NCBI GenBank assembly: GCA_018816865.1
Contig: JAHIUW010000030.1
Coordinates: 17,313 to 81,312, forward strand
DNA: 64,000 nucleotides
Reading direction: 5' to 3'
From: Pseudomonadota bacterium
Lineage (GTDB): Bacteria; Desulfobacterota; Desulfovibrionia; Desulfovibrionales; Desulfovibrionaceae
Shown: positions 18,728 to 26,999 of the stretch, in pieces
How positions within the stretch are numbered: position 1 is the stretch's first letter
How the letters are laid out: each line of letters begins with the position of its first letter
The notes under the pieces: model-generated
Database searches by the model: none
What the model was told of the DNA's origin: nothing
The model's input: only the letters and a program-made list of their open reading frames with translations
Translations under genes and position numbers: made by a program

Positions 18728-19654
18728 CTAGATCCTCGTGCTCGAATACAAGGCTGCCATCCAGGGCCTGCTGTATAATGCAACCCGGGAGGCGAACCAG
18801 TTCAGTCCCTTGTTGCGCCTCACTTCCAGTCGGGGGATATCCCCTGGGGGAGTTCCTCGCCTGACGGTACCGCGTTTCAGGGTGAAGCGCAGCTTCAGCC
18901 CCGCCTCTTCGGCCGCCTGTTCGGCTGTGGATTGAGATTCACCCCAGGGCCAGGCAAAGGCCTCAACCGGTCGCATCAGTTTCGATTCCAACTCATTGCG
19001 GCTGTCTTGCAAATCTTTCTTCACCCTGGAAAAAAATCCTTGAGTGGTCTCCTGGCGTTGTTCTTGCGCCAGCCACAAGGGGCGGGAGAGTTCCGGCACC
19101 AGCTTGGAATGTGGTCCGTGTTGCCCGCACAGCCGTGCATACGCCCAATGGTCAGGCAATTCAACCAGTTCCGGCTTTGAGCCCGGCCCCATCCCGTGTG
19201 TCGAGGAATGGCTGCCTGTCTCAAAGACGCCTTCTTCAAGCATCTCTTTAAGTTCTTGCCAGGACAGCCAGGGGCTGCGGTTCTGATTCAGTAGAAAGTC
19301 CAGATGCGCCTGATGGGCAACGATTTCTCCATCAAACCCCGGTTCGTTGTCCGGACGCATCCGGTCATTGATCACGAAGACCGTGGCGCACAGCCCCAGT
19401 TGCTTCAGAAGCGGCCTTGCAAAGGTGTACAGGTCGCGAAATCCGTCATCGAAGGTGATCATGACCGAAGGACGCTCCAGGGGGTCCCCGGCCAGAAACA
19501 GGCGAAGTTCGCGCTGACCAAGGGTGCGGACGTCATTGTCCTTGAGCCAGCGCATTTGTTGGGCAAAGGATTCCCTGGGAACGCCGTTGCCCCCCAGGTT
19601 GTGATAGCACAACACGGGCACGGATTTTTTTCCAAGCAATCTAGCCCAATTCAT
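18728..19654 (-). CDS. Polysaccharide deacetylase (NodB-homology) family protein
   Basis: A 308-residue protein with NodB motif 1 TFDDGF (D69, D70) and motif 2 HSSTH (the zinc histidines), so a metal-dependent carbohydrate de-N- or de-O-acetylase is likely. No signal peptide is evident. I place the start at 19654 because GGAG lies 10 bases upstream and the codons before it overlap the end of the preceding broken gene; an ATG at 19684 is open but lies well inside that gene. It sits between the DUF374 remnant and the LpxL-like gene, so the substrate is probably an LPS or lipid A precursor, by context only. Confidence 0.85.
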   Translation of the reverse strand: MNWARLLGKKSVPVLCYHNLGGNGVPRESFAQQMRWLKDNDVRTLGQRELRLFLAGDPLERPSVMITFDDGFRDLYTFARPLLKQLGLCATVFVINDRMRPDNEPGFDGEIVAHQAHLDFLLNQNRSPWLSWQELKEMLEEGVFETGSHSSTHGMGPGSKPELVELPDHWAYARLCGQHGPHSKLVPELSRPLWLAQEQRQETTQGFFSRVKKDLQDSRNELESKLMRPVEAFAWPWGESQSTAEQAAEEAGLKLRFTLKRGTVRRGTPPGDIPRLEVRRNKGLNWFASRVALYSRPWMAALYSSTRI

Positions 19655-19922
19655 GAAGTTTGTTCTCCAAAATCCTGTGTTCACGATCCAGGGCCTGCTG
19701 CGTCATCTTGCCCTCGGGCAGTGCATAGGGCTCGCCATTGACTAGGCGACGACGGCAAAACGGCTTGGGCAGTTCGAGTACCGACAGGCAAAGCCCATCT
19801 GCCGCCCCTGTTTCCAGCACCTGCTCGGCATTGCGAAGATCAATGCGCGGGGTTCGACAGAGCAGCCGCTACAAGGGCACGATGATGAAGGTTAGTGTCC
19901 CCGGGGAGATCTTGATCTTCAT
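19641..19922 (-). pseudogene. DUF374 acyltransferase-like gene, internally deleted with a nonsense codon
   Basis: Reading from an ATG at 19922, with TAGGAG overlapping the msbA stop, one frame runs 94 codons to a TAG at 19641-19643, interrupted by a single in-frame TAG at 19869-19871. The N-terminal part begins MKIKISPGT and continues RLLCRT after the TAG, and the C-terminal part has LELPKPFCRRRLVNGEPYAL; both look like the two ends of DUF374 proteins (about 210-230 residues, LPLAT superfamily). About 120-130 residues are missing between them, including the HX4D acyltransferase motif. The position between msbA and a deacetylase is where this gene stands in related genomes, as I recall them. 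So this is a decayed gene, not a short ORF by chance. Confidence 0.75.
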
Positions 19923-19934
19923 CGCGCAGAACTC

Positions 19935-21719
19935 CTAGCAGACTGGTCCGGTGGCCTGGGGATCATCCTGGAACTGCATGGAGTGCAGACGGGTATAGAG
20001 TTCACACGTTTCCAACAGTTCCGAATGGGTGCCGGTGTCCACCACCTTGCCGTTCTGCATGACCACAATCAGGTCGGCACCGATGACGGTGGACAGGCGG
20101 TGAGCGATGACCACGCTGGTTCGGTTCTGCATCAGGTTTTCCAGTGCAGCCTGGACCTTGCGTTCGGCTTCGGTGTCCAGCGCGCTGGTGGCCTCATCCA
20201 GAATGAGCAGCGGCGGATTCTTGAACAACGCCCGGGCAATGGTCAGGCGCTGCTTCTGGCCACCGGAGATCTTGACCCCCCGCTCACCCAGCACCGTGTC
20301 GTAGCCGCCAGGCATTTCCGTCACGAATTCATGGGCATAGGCCGTACGGGCGCAGGATTCGACGCGTTCCATGTCGGTTCCGCCCTGGCCGTAGGCGATG
20401 TTGTCGGCCACGGAGGCATCGAAGAGGAAGGCATCCTGGGAGACGATGCCCACGTTGCGCCGCAGGGAATTCAGGGTGTAGTCCTCCAGGGGGATGCCAT
20501 TCAGGCGAATCTGGCCCTGCTGAGGCAGATAGAAACGGGGGATCAGGTTCACCAGGGTCGTCTTTCCGGAGCCTGAGGGGCCCACCAGGGCCACGCGCTG
20601 GCCGGCTTTGACGGTCAGGCTGACATCGTCCAGGGCCGGTCGTTGGCTTCCCGGGTAGAAGAAGCTTATGTGCTCCAGCGTGAGTTCGCAAAATGGCGGC
20701 TCAAATACCGTGCTTCCGCCCTGCTCCTTCACTATCTCCGGGGAGTCCAGGATCTCAAAGACCCGTTCGGCCCCTGCCAAGGCGCGCTGGATCTCCATGT
20801 TGTTGCTGTTGAATCTCTTGATGGGCTCATAGATCAGTCCCGCTGCCACCACAAAGGCGATGAACTGTCCCTGGGACACTTCACCGGCCATGACTTGGCC
20901 ACCGCAGTACCACATCACCAGGGCGATGCCCATGGCGCCGATAAAATCCATGATGGGCGAGGACATTTCCGAAAAGATGACTTCCTTCTCGGCGATGCTG
21001 ACCAGCCGCTGGTTTTGCTTGGCGAAGCGGGCGTTTTCTCCCCGCTCGTTGGCAAAGGCCTTGACCACGCGCACGCCGTTGAAGACCTCGTTCAGGATGA
21101 CCGAGATATCCGAAATCTTGCTCTGGTTCTTGCGACCGATCTTGCGCAGCTTTTTGCCGAAGAAGATGATCGGATACACGGCCACCGGGAAGATGAAGAT
21201 CGCCATGGAGGCCAGCTTGGGATTCATGTACACAGCCACGCCCATGTAGCCCACCACCTCCAGGCAGCTGCGGATGAGCATCACGATGGACGGCAGGCTG
21301 TTGCGGATCATGTTGACATCCATGATGATCCGGGACTGGAGCATGCCCACCTGCGTGTCGTCGAAATAGACCATGGGCAGCCGCAGTATCTTTTCGTGCA
21401 ACTCGTTGCGCAGTTTTTCGAGCACCTTGAGTCCGCACATGCGCATCAGATAGTTCTGCAGATAGCGGAACACCCCCTTGCCCATGAAAGTGAGCACGAA
21501 CAGTGCGGGATAGATGACCAGGGCGTTGCTATCGTGCTTGTCGAATATTTCATCCCAGGCCGGTTGGGACAGGTAGGCTGAAAAGGTGGATGCCCCGGCC
21601 ACGATGCCCATGGAAAACAGCGCCAGAATGATGCGCCCCTTGTAGGGCGCGAAGTAGCCAAGACACCGCTTGAGCAGGGGAATGCTCTTGATGGTGAACT
21701 GTTTTTTCTCTGAACCCAC
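19935..21719 (-). CDS. msbA: Lipid A export ABC transporter, MsbA-like
   Basis: A 594-residue half-transporter with six membrane helices in about the first 320 residues and one nucleotide-binding domain: Walker A GPSGSGKTT (about residues 380-388), Q-loop SQDAF, signature ISGGQKQR, Walker B LLILDEATSALD and the H-loop in IAHRLST. Homodimers of this type flip lipid A-core across the inner membrane. Its stop codon is followed at once by the DUF374 remnant, then the deacetylase and LpxL-like genes, which supports the lipid A assignment over a drug exporter. First gene of the operon; divergent from yedF. Confidence 0.9.
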   Translation of the reverse strand: MGSEKKQFTIKSIPLLKRCLGYFAPYKGRIILALFSMGIVAGASTFSAYLSQPAWDEIFDKHDSNALVIYPALFVLTFMGKGVFRYLQNYLMRMCGLKVLEKLRNELHEKILRLPMVYFDDTQVGMLQSRIIMDVNMIRNSLPSIVMLIRSCLEVVGYMGVAVYMNPKLASMAIFIFPVAVYPIIFFGKKLRKIGRKNQSKISDISVILNEVFNGVRVVKAFANERGENARFAKQNQRLVSIAEKEVIFSEMSSPIMDFIGAMGIALVMWYCGGQVMAGEVSQGQFIAFVVAAGLIYEPIKRFNSNNMEIQRALAGAERVFEILDSPEIVKEQGGSTVFEPPFCELTLEHISFFYPGSQRPALDDVSLTVKAGQRVALVGPSGSGKTTLVNLIPRFYLPQQGQIRLNGIPLEDYTLNSLRRNVGIVSQDAFLFDASVADNIAYGQGGTDMERVESCARTAYAHEFVTEMPGGYDTVLGERGVKISGGQKQRLTIARALFKNPPLLILDEATSALDTEAERKVQAALENLMQNRTSVVIAHRLSTVIGADLIVVMQNGKVVDTGTHSELLETCELYTRLHSMQFQDDPQATGPVC

Positions 21720-21957
21720 GTATTATTCCTTATGAATCGCCGTGAGGGTTTCCTCATCCAGGCGGTGGTTGTGACTCGGTGTGCCCCGGTGATAGTGCAT
21801 CCGGGCTCGGAAAGCCAGTCGGACACGTCGTGAAGATCATCAAAACCGATGATTCCCGATACACTTGACCGATGTCCATGGGAAATATCTATTTGACCCG
21901 CCGGGGAGTCTCGCGTTCCATGGGAATGAGAATGAACATCCTCAAGGAGAACCGCTG

Positions 21958-22590
21958 ATGTCCGATATCGTCCTGGACTGTAAGGGCCTGCCCTGCCCGC
22001 AACCAGTCTTACAATGCAAGCAGTGTATTGACAATGATCATCCCTCCTCGTTGTCCGTTGTCGTGGACAACGAGGCCGCCCGAGAGAACGTGATCCGATT
22101 CCTGGAATCCAAAGGTTACCAAGCCATTTTCACCAGCGGCGATCAGCAATGGCGCATCGTTGCTTCCGGCAAGAGCGCTTCCGGCGACCAGGCCTTGAGC
22201 GCTGACGCATGCGGCTGCGAGGTCATGAGCCAGGCCCAGTTACAGGCCCTGGAGCAGAAGATCACCGTCTTCGTCCCCTCCGACGTCATCGGCAAGGGCG
22301 ACGACGTCCTGGGCGGCAAGTTGCTGGTGAACTTTGTCGCCACCCTGCCCGAACTCGGGGACGAGCTGTGGCGCATCGTGCTGGTCAATGCGGCAGTCAG
22401 GCTCTCCGTGCCCGGTCATCCCTGCTTCAACGGCTTGAAAATTCTGGAGGATGCGGGCGTGACAATCCTCGTCTGCGGCACCTGTCTGGACCATTTCGGT
22501 CTCTTGAAGGACAAAGGGTTGGGGCAGACCACCAATATGTTGGATGTGGTCACCTCCATGCAGCTTGCCAGCAAGGTCATTCACGTCTAG
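21958..22590 (+). CDS. yedF: YedF-like sulfurtransferase-fold protein linked to selenium metabolism
   Basis: A 210-residue protein with a TusA-like N-terminal domain bearing CPQP (C13 to P16 in CKGLPCPQPVLQCK) and a C-terminal DsrE/F-like domain with VCGTCLDHFGL. This is the two-domain layout of the selenium-metabolism YedF family. I chose the ATG at 21958 because AAGGAG lies at 21944-21949; the frame is open upstream to 21865, but the added residues are unlike the family. The TusA-type cysteine can carry a persulfide. A direct role in selenium delivery is inferred from family annotation only. Followed 9 bp later by the pseudouridine synthase. Confidence 0.88.
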   Translation: MSDIVLDCKGLPCPQPVLQCKQCIDNDHPSSLSVVVDNEAARENVIRFLESKGYQAIFTSGDQQWRIVASGKSASGDQALSADACGCEVMSQAQLQALEQKITVFVPSDVIGKGDDVLGGKLLVNFVATLPELGDELWRIVLVNAAVRLSVPGHPCFNGLKILEDAGVTILVCGTCLDHFGLLKDKGLGQTTNMLDVVTSMQLASKVIHV

Positions 22591-22599
22591 TTTCCGGGC

Positions 22600-23448
22600 A
22601 TGTCAAACACACACGATTCAATCAATCCATCCGATGCCGAGAGCGGCACGTCCGCTCTCGTTCGCATCAATAAGGCTCTGTCCATGGCCGGGGTCTGTTC
22701 CCGCCGTGCCGCCGACGATCTTGTTGCCCAGGGGCTTGTGGCCGTTAACGACGTGATCGTCACCTCTGCCGGAACCAAGGTCGATCCGGCCCTGGATTGC
22801 GTCACCGTCCAGGGCGAGCCCGTTGTCCTGTCTGCTCCTGGAGAAGGTCAACTCCACTATGTCCTGATCAACAAGCCCACCCAGGTGGTGACCACGGTCA
22901 GCGATCCCCAGGGCCGCCGAACCGTGATGGATGTGCTGCCCGCCCGGCTGCAGAAACACCGGCTTTTTCCTGTGGGAAGGCTGGATTTCTTCTCTCAGGG
23001 GCTGCTGCTGTTGACCAACGACGGAGAGTTGGCGAACCGCCTGACCCATCCGCGCTGGCATCTGCCCAAGGTCTATCACGTCACGATCCGTGGCGAGGTG
23101 TCCGAGGCCAAGCTGGAAACCATGCGCCAGGGCATGGTCCTGGCCGAAGGCGAAACACTGGCTCCCATGGGGGTGGACATTGTGAACCGCCAAGCCGGGA
23201 CCGTGAAGTTGGGGATCACGCTCATTCAGGGACTCAATCGCCAGATCCGGCGCATGTGTCGGGACCTCGGGTTGACGGTCCTGCGTCTGGAGCGTGTGGC
23301 CCAGGGCCCCATCGATTTGGGCGACCTTCGCGAGGGGCAGGTCCGTGTGCTTGTGCCCGAAGAGATCAACACCCTGCTCCGGGCCGTTGGCCTGGAGCCC
23401 AAAAAAAGACAGGCCCCCCGCACTGGCGAAAGGCCTGCCAAGGGCTAA
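22600..23448 (+). CDS. rRNA pseudouridine synthase, RluB/RsuA family
   Basis: A 282-residue protein with an N-terminal S4 RNA-binding domain (RINKALSMAGVCSRRAADDLV) and the RsuA/RluB/E/F catalytic domain. The catalytic aspartate is D129 in GRLDFFSQGLLLLTNDG. The late motif LNRQIRRMCRDLGLTVLRLERVAQGPI is typical of RluB, which modifies U2605 of 23S rRNA in E. coli; other targets remain possible. The last codons contain the terminator of the convergent lolA gene, and the two stop codons overlap by 4 bp. Confidence 0.9.
   Translation: MSNTHDSINPSDAESGTSALVRINKALSMAGVCSRRAADDLVAQGLVAVNDVIVTSAGTKVDPALDCVTVQGEPVVLSAPGEGQLHYVLINKPTQVVTTVSDPQGRRTVMDVLPARLQKHRLFPVGRLDFFSQGLLLLTNDGELANRLTHPRWHLPKVYHVTIRGEVSEAKLETMRQGMVLAEGETLAPMGVDIVNRQAGTVKLGITLIQGLNRQIRRMCRDLGLTVLRLERVAQGPIDLGDLREGQVRVLVPEEINTLLRAVGLEPKKRQAPRTGERPAKG
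23401..23437 (-). terminator. Terminator of lolA embedded in the rluB-like coding end
   Basis: On the minus strand: stem CAGGCC / GGCCTG, loop of 16 bases, then TCTTTTTTT. It lies just past the lolA stop and inside the last codons of the convergent gene. Confidence 0.7.
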
Positions 23449-24095
23449 TCCTTGGTGTTGTCGTAAATCTGGGTTTCCGGTGGCGGAGCAAAGCGAAAGG
23501 CGCTGTCCGGCAGGTCCGGGTTCATGACGATCCCCGTCAGGGTCACGGTGTTCTCGTTGCCGAAAAAGTCCCGGATTTGTACCTTTTGCAATAGGGAATG
23601 CTGCGGCGTCAGCCACAGATAAGCCTGGACCATTTCGGGTTCGGGTTCCTTGGGGATCAGTTCCAGTTTTTCCAATCCCTCCTCGCGCCCCAGAGAAGTC
23701 ACCCAGAAGTCGTCCTGCAGGTTGGCCTTGCCGGAGATGAATCGCAGCACTGTCTTGGACGACAGGACCTGCGCCACGGTGTACTTGTAAGCGGCCTTCT
23801 CCAACGGGAAATGGCTCCAGACCTCTTGACTGCCCACCACCAACAGTTCCGGCTCCGGTTCCGTGGTTTCCCAACGGATCAGACCGGGCTGGCGAAAGAC
23901 AATCGTCCCCTTGCGCAACTGGGTTTCTTTGCTGGCAGCGTTGAGCATCTCCTGGTTGAAAGCGGCGGAAAAGCTCTCCAGGGATTCGTAACGAGCCTGC
24001 ATGGAGGCGGTCAGTGCCGCGACGTCGGCTGCCCGGGCAACAGGGACCATGAGCAGGATGCCCAGAATCAGGGCCGGAATGCGAATCAGGTGCAT
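23445..24095 (-). CDS. lolA: Outer-membrane lipoprotein carrier LolA
   Basis: Periplasmic chaperone that carries lipoproteins from the LolCDE transporter to the outer membrane. It is 216 residues from the ATG at 24095, preceded by GGAGGAAAG. The signal peptide (MHLIRIPALILGILLMVPVA then RAADV) is followed by SFSAAFNQEML, KGTIVFRQPGLIRWE and the later beta-strand repeats characteristic of LolA. The frame extends upstream to 24218, but that would bury the signal peptide. Convergent with the rluB-like gene. Confidence 0.88.
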   Translation of the reverse strand: MHLIRIPALILGILLMVPVARAADVAALTASMQARYESLESFSAAFNQEMLNAASKETQLRKGTIVFRQPGLIRWETTEPEPELLVVGSQEVWSHFPLEKAAYKYTVAQVLSSKTVLRFISGKANLQDDFWVTSLGREEGLEKLELIPKEPEPEMVQAYLWLTPQHSLLQKVQIRDFFGNENTVTLTGIVMNPDLPDSAFRFAPPPETQIYDNTKD

Positions 24096-24461
24096 GGTAC
24101 TGCTTTCCTCCAGAGAGTGTAATGAGCTTGGCGCAATTGGTCTGGGAAATCTTAACCATTCCCATGTGATTTGCAAGCCGCCGGGGATCGCCTTCCCTGG
24201 CTCCACCCCGCAGGCCATACGTTCTTGATGCTGTGCATCAACTCCTGCAATCCAGGAGACCGTATCGGGGAGCCTCAGATCTTTTTCAAGTAATTCAATA
24301 TGATATTACACGCCATCTATGTTTTACTTTGCAGCAGCATTTTATCCATGGTAAGGAATGTACTTAAGGGGTGGGTACATCGTTTTCGTGACCACATGCA
24401 TCATGGGATTCCGGCTCTTGGGGTACGGGACGCTGTTACAGTAGAACCATGAGGGCCTTTC
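24096..24461. promoter_or_regulatory. Divergent intergenic region, lolA and GGDEF-EAL gene
   Basis: About 366 bp with no gene I can support. It must hold the promoters of lolA (minus) and of the GGDEF-EAL gene (plus). The part at 24290-24360 is AT-rich. GAGG (24450-24453) lies 8 bases before the ATG at 24462. I looked for a cyclic-di-GMP riboswitch core and did not see one. Confidence 0.4.
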
Positions 24462-26357
24462 ATGCCGCAACGTTTTCGACTGCTGCCTCAATCCCGTCTG
24501 CTTGCCCCCGTCGCCCCCTTTGTCGCTTTTTGGGAGATGGTTTCTCCTGATTACGCCCTGGCGGCTTCTGTTTTTTTTGCCGATATCTCGCTGAGTTGCT
24601 TTGCCGTCGCCTTGTCTTTCGGTGGCTGCGCCGTGGCCGTGGTCATGGCCCGCAGCAAGACCCAGCGCCGGATCCAAGAGATCTATGAGTATGCCGTCGA
24701 AGGCATCTTCCAGACCACGCCCGAGGGGCGTTTCATCAGTGCCAACCGGGCCATGGCCAGGATCCTCGGCTACGACACCCCCGGTCAACTGGTCCGCGAA
24801 GTCAACGACATCGGACACCAGATTTACGCCCATCCCCAAGATCGCGAAAAACTGCTGCGCCTGCTGCGTCAGGATGGCAGGGTCCAGGGCCTGGAAGTGG
24901 CCCAGCGCCGCAGGGATGGGCTAATGATATGGACACAGGTCAATGCCCGCCTTGTGACGGACAGAAGCGGCCATCCATTGCGCATAGAGGGCTTTGTCTC
25001 GGACATCACCCGGCGCAAGATCTCCGAGGCCGAACTGCGCAAGCAGCGCCTGTACGACCCGCTCACAGACCTCGCCAACCGGGATCTGTTGACGGACCGC
25101 ATCAGCCGCGCCATCGAACGAACCCGGCGGCGCGACAACTATTATTTTTCAGTCCTGTTTGTGGACATCGATCGTTTGAAGGTGCTCAACGACAGCCATG
25201 GTCACGCCTTCGGCGACGCGGTTCTCAAGGCCTCGGCCCTGCGGTTGAAGAGTTGTGTCCGGGAATTGGACACCGTAGCCCGGTTCGGCAGCGACGAATT
25301 CGTGGTGCTGCTCGAAGAAATCGATACCCCTCGCGAGGCCGCGCGCGTCCTAAAGCGCATCCATGCCGAGATGCGCATCCCCATCAAGGTCGACCTGCAG
25401 ACCGTTCAGATCACCGTTTCCTCCGGGGTGGTGCTCAATACCGCCCCGTACACCTCCCCCGAGGACCTGCTGCGCAATGCGGACATCGCCATGCACCGCG
25501 CCAAGGACCAGGGGCCTGACCGTTTCAAGGTCTTCACTCCCAGGCTCCACGAGGAAGCCGTGTTGATGATGTCCCTGGAAACCGACATGGACAGGGCCTT
25601 GGCGGAAGGTGAATTCTATATTGTTTTTCAGCCTATTGTGGGGATGAGCAGTGACACCCTCATGGGTTTCGAGGTCCTGGCGCGCTGGCGGCATCCCGTC
25701 CGGGGAGAGATCCTGCCCTCGGAATTCATCCCCGTCGCTGAAGATACGGGCCGTATCGACACCCTGGGCTTGTGGGTCCTGACCGAGGCCTGTTCGATCA
25801 TGGCGGACTGGCGTGCGGACCATCCACAGGCCCTGGACCTGATCCTGTCGGTCAACATCTCCAGCCGTCAATTCGCCAAACGGAATATCGTGAAGGATAT
25901 CAGGAACGTTCTGGATAAGACCGGCTTCCCTGCAGATCGCCTGCGCTTGGAACTGACTGAATCGGCCATCATGCATGACGCCCCCACGGCCGTGCGCCGG
26001 ATGAAGGCCCTGCGCGTTCTGGGCGTGACCATTGCCGTGGATGATTTCGGGACGGGGTATTCGTCCATGAGCTATCTGCAGCAGCTCCCCCTGGACAACC
26101 TGAAGATCGACCTCGGATTCGTGCAAAAGCTCGAACAGAGTCCGGAAAATAGAGAGATCGTTCGGGCGATTATCAGTCTTGCCGGTGGGTTGGGACTGAA
26201 TGTGGTGGCCGAAGGGGTGGAAAGCGAGGCCCAAAAGAAGGTGCTTTCCGAGCTTGGTTGTCAGATGTATCAGGGCTATCTGTTCGCCAAGCCCATGAAG
26301 ATCGCGCAGGCAAAAGCCCTGATGCAGGACGGCACGCGTCAGGCGGACGAAGACTGA
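24462..26357 (+). CDS. PAS-GGDEF-EAL cyclic-di-GMP protein
   Basis: A 631-residue protein. A membrane helix at about residues 35-62 is followed by a PAS domain (about 70-190), a GGDEF domain (about 200-355) with the variant RFGSDEFVVLL, and an EAL domain (about 375-625). The EAL part keeps E-V-L at the motif (GFEVLARW), NISSRQF, ELTES, DDFGTGYSS and AEGVES, so phosphodiesterase activity is likely. GSDEF instead of GG(D/E)EF can be active or inactive, so the net direction is uncertain. Converges with and overlaps the flavodoxin-fold gene by 19 bp. Confidence 0.9.
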   Translation: MPQRFRLLPQSRLLAPVAPFVAFWEMVSPDYALAASVFFADISLSCFAVALSFGGCAVAVVMARSKTQRRIQEIYEYAVEGIFQTTPEGRFISANRAMARILGYDTPGQLVREVNDIGHQIYAHPQDREKLLRLLRQDGRVQGLEVAQRRRDGLMIWTQVNARLVTDRSGHPLRIEGFVSDITRRKISEAELRKQRLYDPLTDLANRDLLTDRISRAIERTRRRDNYYFSVLFVDIDRLKVLNDSHGHAFGDAVLKASALRLKSCVRELDTVARFGSDEFVVLLEEIDTPREAARVLKRIHAEMRIPIKVDLQTVQITVSSGVVLNTAPYTSPEDLLRNADIAMHRAKDQGPDRFKVFTPRLHEEAVLMMSLETDMDRALAEGEFYIVFQPIVGMSSDTLMGFEVLARWRHPVRGEILPSEFIPVAEDTGRIDTLGLWVLTEACSIMADWRADHPQALDLILSVNISSRQFAKRNIVKDIRNVLDKTGFPADRLRLELTESAIMHDAPTAVRRMKALRVLGVTIAVDDFGTGYSSMSYLQQLPLDNLKIDLGFVQKLEQSPENREIVRAIISLAGGLGLNVVAEGVESEAQKKVLSELGCQMYQGYLFAKPMKIAQAKALMQDGTRQADED

Positions 26358-26950
26358 TCCGCCGGAAACAGACGTCTGACGGTGTCCCTTGTCTCGGCCA
26401 GCCAGGCCTCGCGTTCGGGGAGTGATGAAATACAGACGATATTGAACATCCGGCGATGGACATCCCGGACCCCGCAGAGTTCAAAGATGCAATCCTTCCA
26501 GATCCGTTCCAAGGGGTCTCCGAACACGTTTTGTTCCCGCTCCGTGGCCGTATTGCTGGTATTGAAAACCAGCGCCCTGGTTGCCTTGAGCAGCCCTTGG
26601 GGAACCCCCTCCCCTCCGTCCTCCCCTACAAAGTTGTAAGCCACGTCCACCCGCATCACTCGATCCACCCAGCCCTTGAGCACAGCGGGAGGCATGCCCC
26701 ACCAGTTGGGATGGATGATCACGATGCCATCCGCCGCCGTCAGTTCCTCGCAATGTCGTAGCACCTCGGGAGACAGCTGTGCCCCCCTGGGGATCTCGGA
26801 CGAGGGCAGGATCGGATCGAAACCTTCCTGATACAGATCGTGGAACACCACCTGATGCCCTTGGCTGCGAAGGGTCTCGACGGTCTGTTCGGCAATGGCG
26901 TGGTTCAGGCTTCCTGGCTGCGGATGGCCGAGAATGACGAGAATGTTCAT
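26339..26950 (-). CDS. NAD(P)H:quinone oxidoreductase / flavodoxin-fold reductase
   Basis: A 203-residue protein of the NQO1-like flavodoxin-fold family: MNILVILGHPQPGSLNHA at the N-terminus (FMN/FAD phosphate loop) and HPNWWGMPPAVLKGWVDRVM in the middle, the most diagnostic block. It probably reduces quinones or similar electron acceptors with two electrons from NAD(P)H. The ATG at 26950 has AAAGGAC upstream; the frame opens further upstream into the GGDEF gene but that extension is unlike the family. It begins 49 bp after the stop of the 7TMR-GGDEF gene, so it may be co-transcribed. Confidence 0.87.
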   Translation of the reverse strand: MNILVILGHPQPGSLNHAIAEQTVETLRSQGHQVVFHDLYQEGFDPILPSSEIPRGAQLSPEVLRHCEELTAADGIVIIHPNWWGMPPAVLKGWVDRVMRVDVAYNFVGEDGGEGVPQGLLKATRALVFNTSNTATEREQNVFGDPLERIWKDCIFELCGVRDVHRRMFNIVCISSLPEREAWLAETRDTVRRLFPADQSSSA

Positions 26951-26999
26951 GCTGCTGTCCTTTCCATGCGGGAGGAATGATTCCGGGCGCGGTCTATGC

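Noticed and set aside
22618..24165. 515-residue open frame antisense to the rluB-like gene and across lolA
   Set aside because: Low-complexity composition typical of an antisense frame; both true genes have clear motifs.
24300..24460. Possible cyclic-di-GMP riboswitch before the GGDEF-EAL gene
   Set aside because: No GEMM core or paired stems found on inspection.
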